Shown here one piece after another: positions 5,260 through 5,843 of a stretch of 5,843 nucleotides of DNA; positions within the stretch are counted from its first letter, which is position 1; each line of letters opens with the position of its first letter. The notes under the pieces were generated by a model. The model was not told the DNA's origin. It worked only from the letters and a program-made list of their open reading frames with translations, and made no database searches. Source of the DNA: an uncultured Clostridia bacterium (GTDB taxonomy: Bacteria; Bacillota; Clostridia; Christensenellales; Aristaeellaceae). The stretch spans positions 1 to 5,843 of the forward strand of contig CAMOHY010000153.1 in NCBI GenBank assembly GCA_946615495.1, written 5' to 3'. Both the position numbers and the translations under genes were made by a program.

Positions 5260-5843
5260 ATGAAAAAGGTTCTTGCTCTGGTAATGGCTCTGGCCATGCT
5301 GCTGTCCATGGCGTCTTTCGCATCTGCGGAAGAAGGCTACAGCGGCGATATCAAAATCTGGGTGGCTGAAGCTACCGTGGATTTCACCAAGGAACAGGTG
5401 GAAGCCTTCAAGGCTGCCAATCCCCAGTACGCCAACATCAACGTTATCGTTGAGCCCGTGGGCGAAGGCGACGCCGCCAACAACGTCATCACCGACGTGG
5501 AAGCCGCTGCCGACATTTTCGGCTTCGCGCAGGACCAGCTGGCCCGCATGGTTGCCGCGGACGCCTTGATGGACGTGAACCCCGAATACATGGACGCCGT
5601 GAAGGCCAATAACGACGCGGGCGCCGTGGCCGCCGTCACCCTGGGCGAAACCATGTACGCCTATCCCATGACCAGCGACAACGGCTACTTCCTGTACTAT
5701 GACAAGTCCGTGGTATCCGATCCTTCCACCCTGGAAGGCATTCTGGCCGACTGCGAAAAGGCTGGCAAGAATTTCTACTTTGAAATCAACTCCGGCTGGT
5801 ACCAGACCGCGTTCTTCTTCGGCGCCGGCTGCACCCTGACCTA
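5260..5843 (+). CDS. Extracellular sugar-binding protein of an ABC transporter, truncated by window edge
   Basis: This is the ligand-capturing component of a sugar ABC importer, of the family 1 (maltose-binding-protein-like) group. The 194 visible residues begin with a signal peptide: MKK, a hydrophobic core (4-19), then an ASA motif (21-23) that predicts type I signal peptidase cleavage before EEG. There is no lipobox cysteine, which is unusual for a Gram-positive binding protein. The mature part shows IKIWVAEATVDFTKEQVEAF (31-50), ADIFGFAQDQLARM (84-97) and YAYPMTSDNGYFLYYDKSVV (133-152), typical of maltodextrin-type binding proteins. A strong AAGGAGGAA Shine-Dalgarno ends 6 bases upstream and the codon use is strongly biased, both consistent with high expression. 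It follows the LacI gene in one probable operon. Permease genes are expected to the right. The exact sugar is unknown. Confidence 0.9.
   Translation, partial: MKKVLALVMALAMLLSMASFASAEEGYSGDIKIWVAEATVDFTKEQVEAFKAANPQYANINVIVEPVGEGDAANNVITDVEAAADIFGFAQDQLARMVAADALMDVNPEYMDAVKANNDAGAVAAVTLGETMYAYPMTSDNGYFLYYDKSVVSDPSTLEGILADCEKAGKNFYFEINSGWYQTAFFFGAGCTLT

Noticed and set aside
5337..5654. 105-residue open frame on the minus strand
   Set aside because: It is antisense to the solute-binding-protein gene, with low-complexity Ala/Ser composition and no supporting signals.

Overview
The window looks like chromosomal DNA from a moderately GC-rich member of the Bacillota, most likely a clostridial lineage. 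The evidence is strong AGGAGG-type ribosome binding sites before almost every gene, sigma-A style promoters (TTGNNN-17-TATAAT, two with an extended TGn), a Rho-independent terminator, and protein sequences of clostridial flavour. The genus cannot be named from this sequence alone.

Left part (1-3050, minus strand): a compact type IIA topoisomerase operon. It runs from a promoter at 3010-3038 through a GyrB/ParE-type ATPase subunit (969-2948), a small unrecognised membrane protein with a predicted winged-helix segment and a C-terminal zinc ribbon (417-956), and the N-terminal part of a GyrA/ParC-type subunit (1-377). The last gene leaves the window one codon before its expected catalytic tyrosine. 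The small gene between the two subunits is the odd element: its Shine-Dalgarno overlaps the parE stop codon, so it is probably translationally coupled to parE.

Middle (3037-3902, minus strand): a single-gene unit encoding a hybrid regulator, an AraC/XylS-type double helix-turn-helix followed by a GGDEF-type domain. It has its own extended -10 promoter and a clean terminator. The GGDEF half is preceded by a strong internal Shine-Dalgarno and two ATG codons, so the locus may yield both a full-length DNA-binding protein and a free GGDEF protein.

Right part (3903-5843): a 301-bp divergent intergenic region holds back-to-back promoters. To the right lies a sugar-uptake operon: a LacI/GalR-family repressor (4204-5208), a hairpin-bearing spacer, and the start of an extracellular solute-binding protein of the maltose/sugar ABC type (5260 onward). 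Two directly adjacent 12-bp palindromes, both matching GAWAACGTTWCC, lie just downstream of the predicted transcription start. They are the likely operators for autoregulation of the LacI protein and hence of the transporter. The permease genes would be expected beyond the right edge.

No RNA genes, mobile elements or CRISPR arrays were seen. The best candidates for new biology are the AraC-GGDEF fusion with its internal start, and the membrane zinc-ribbon protein embedded in the topoisomerase operon.
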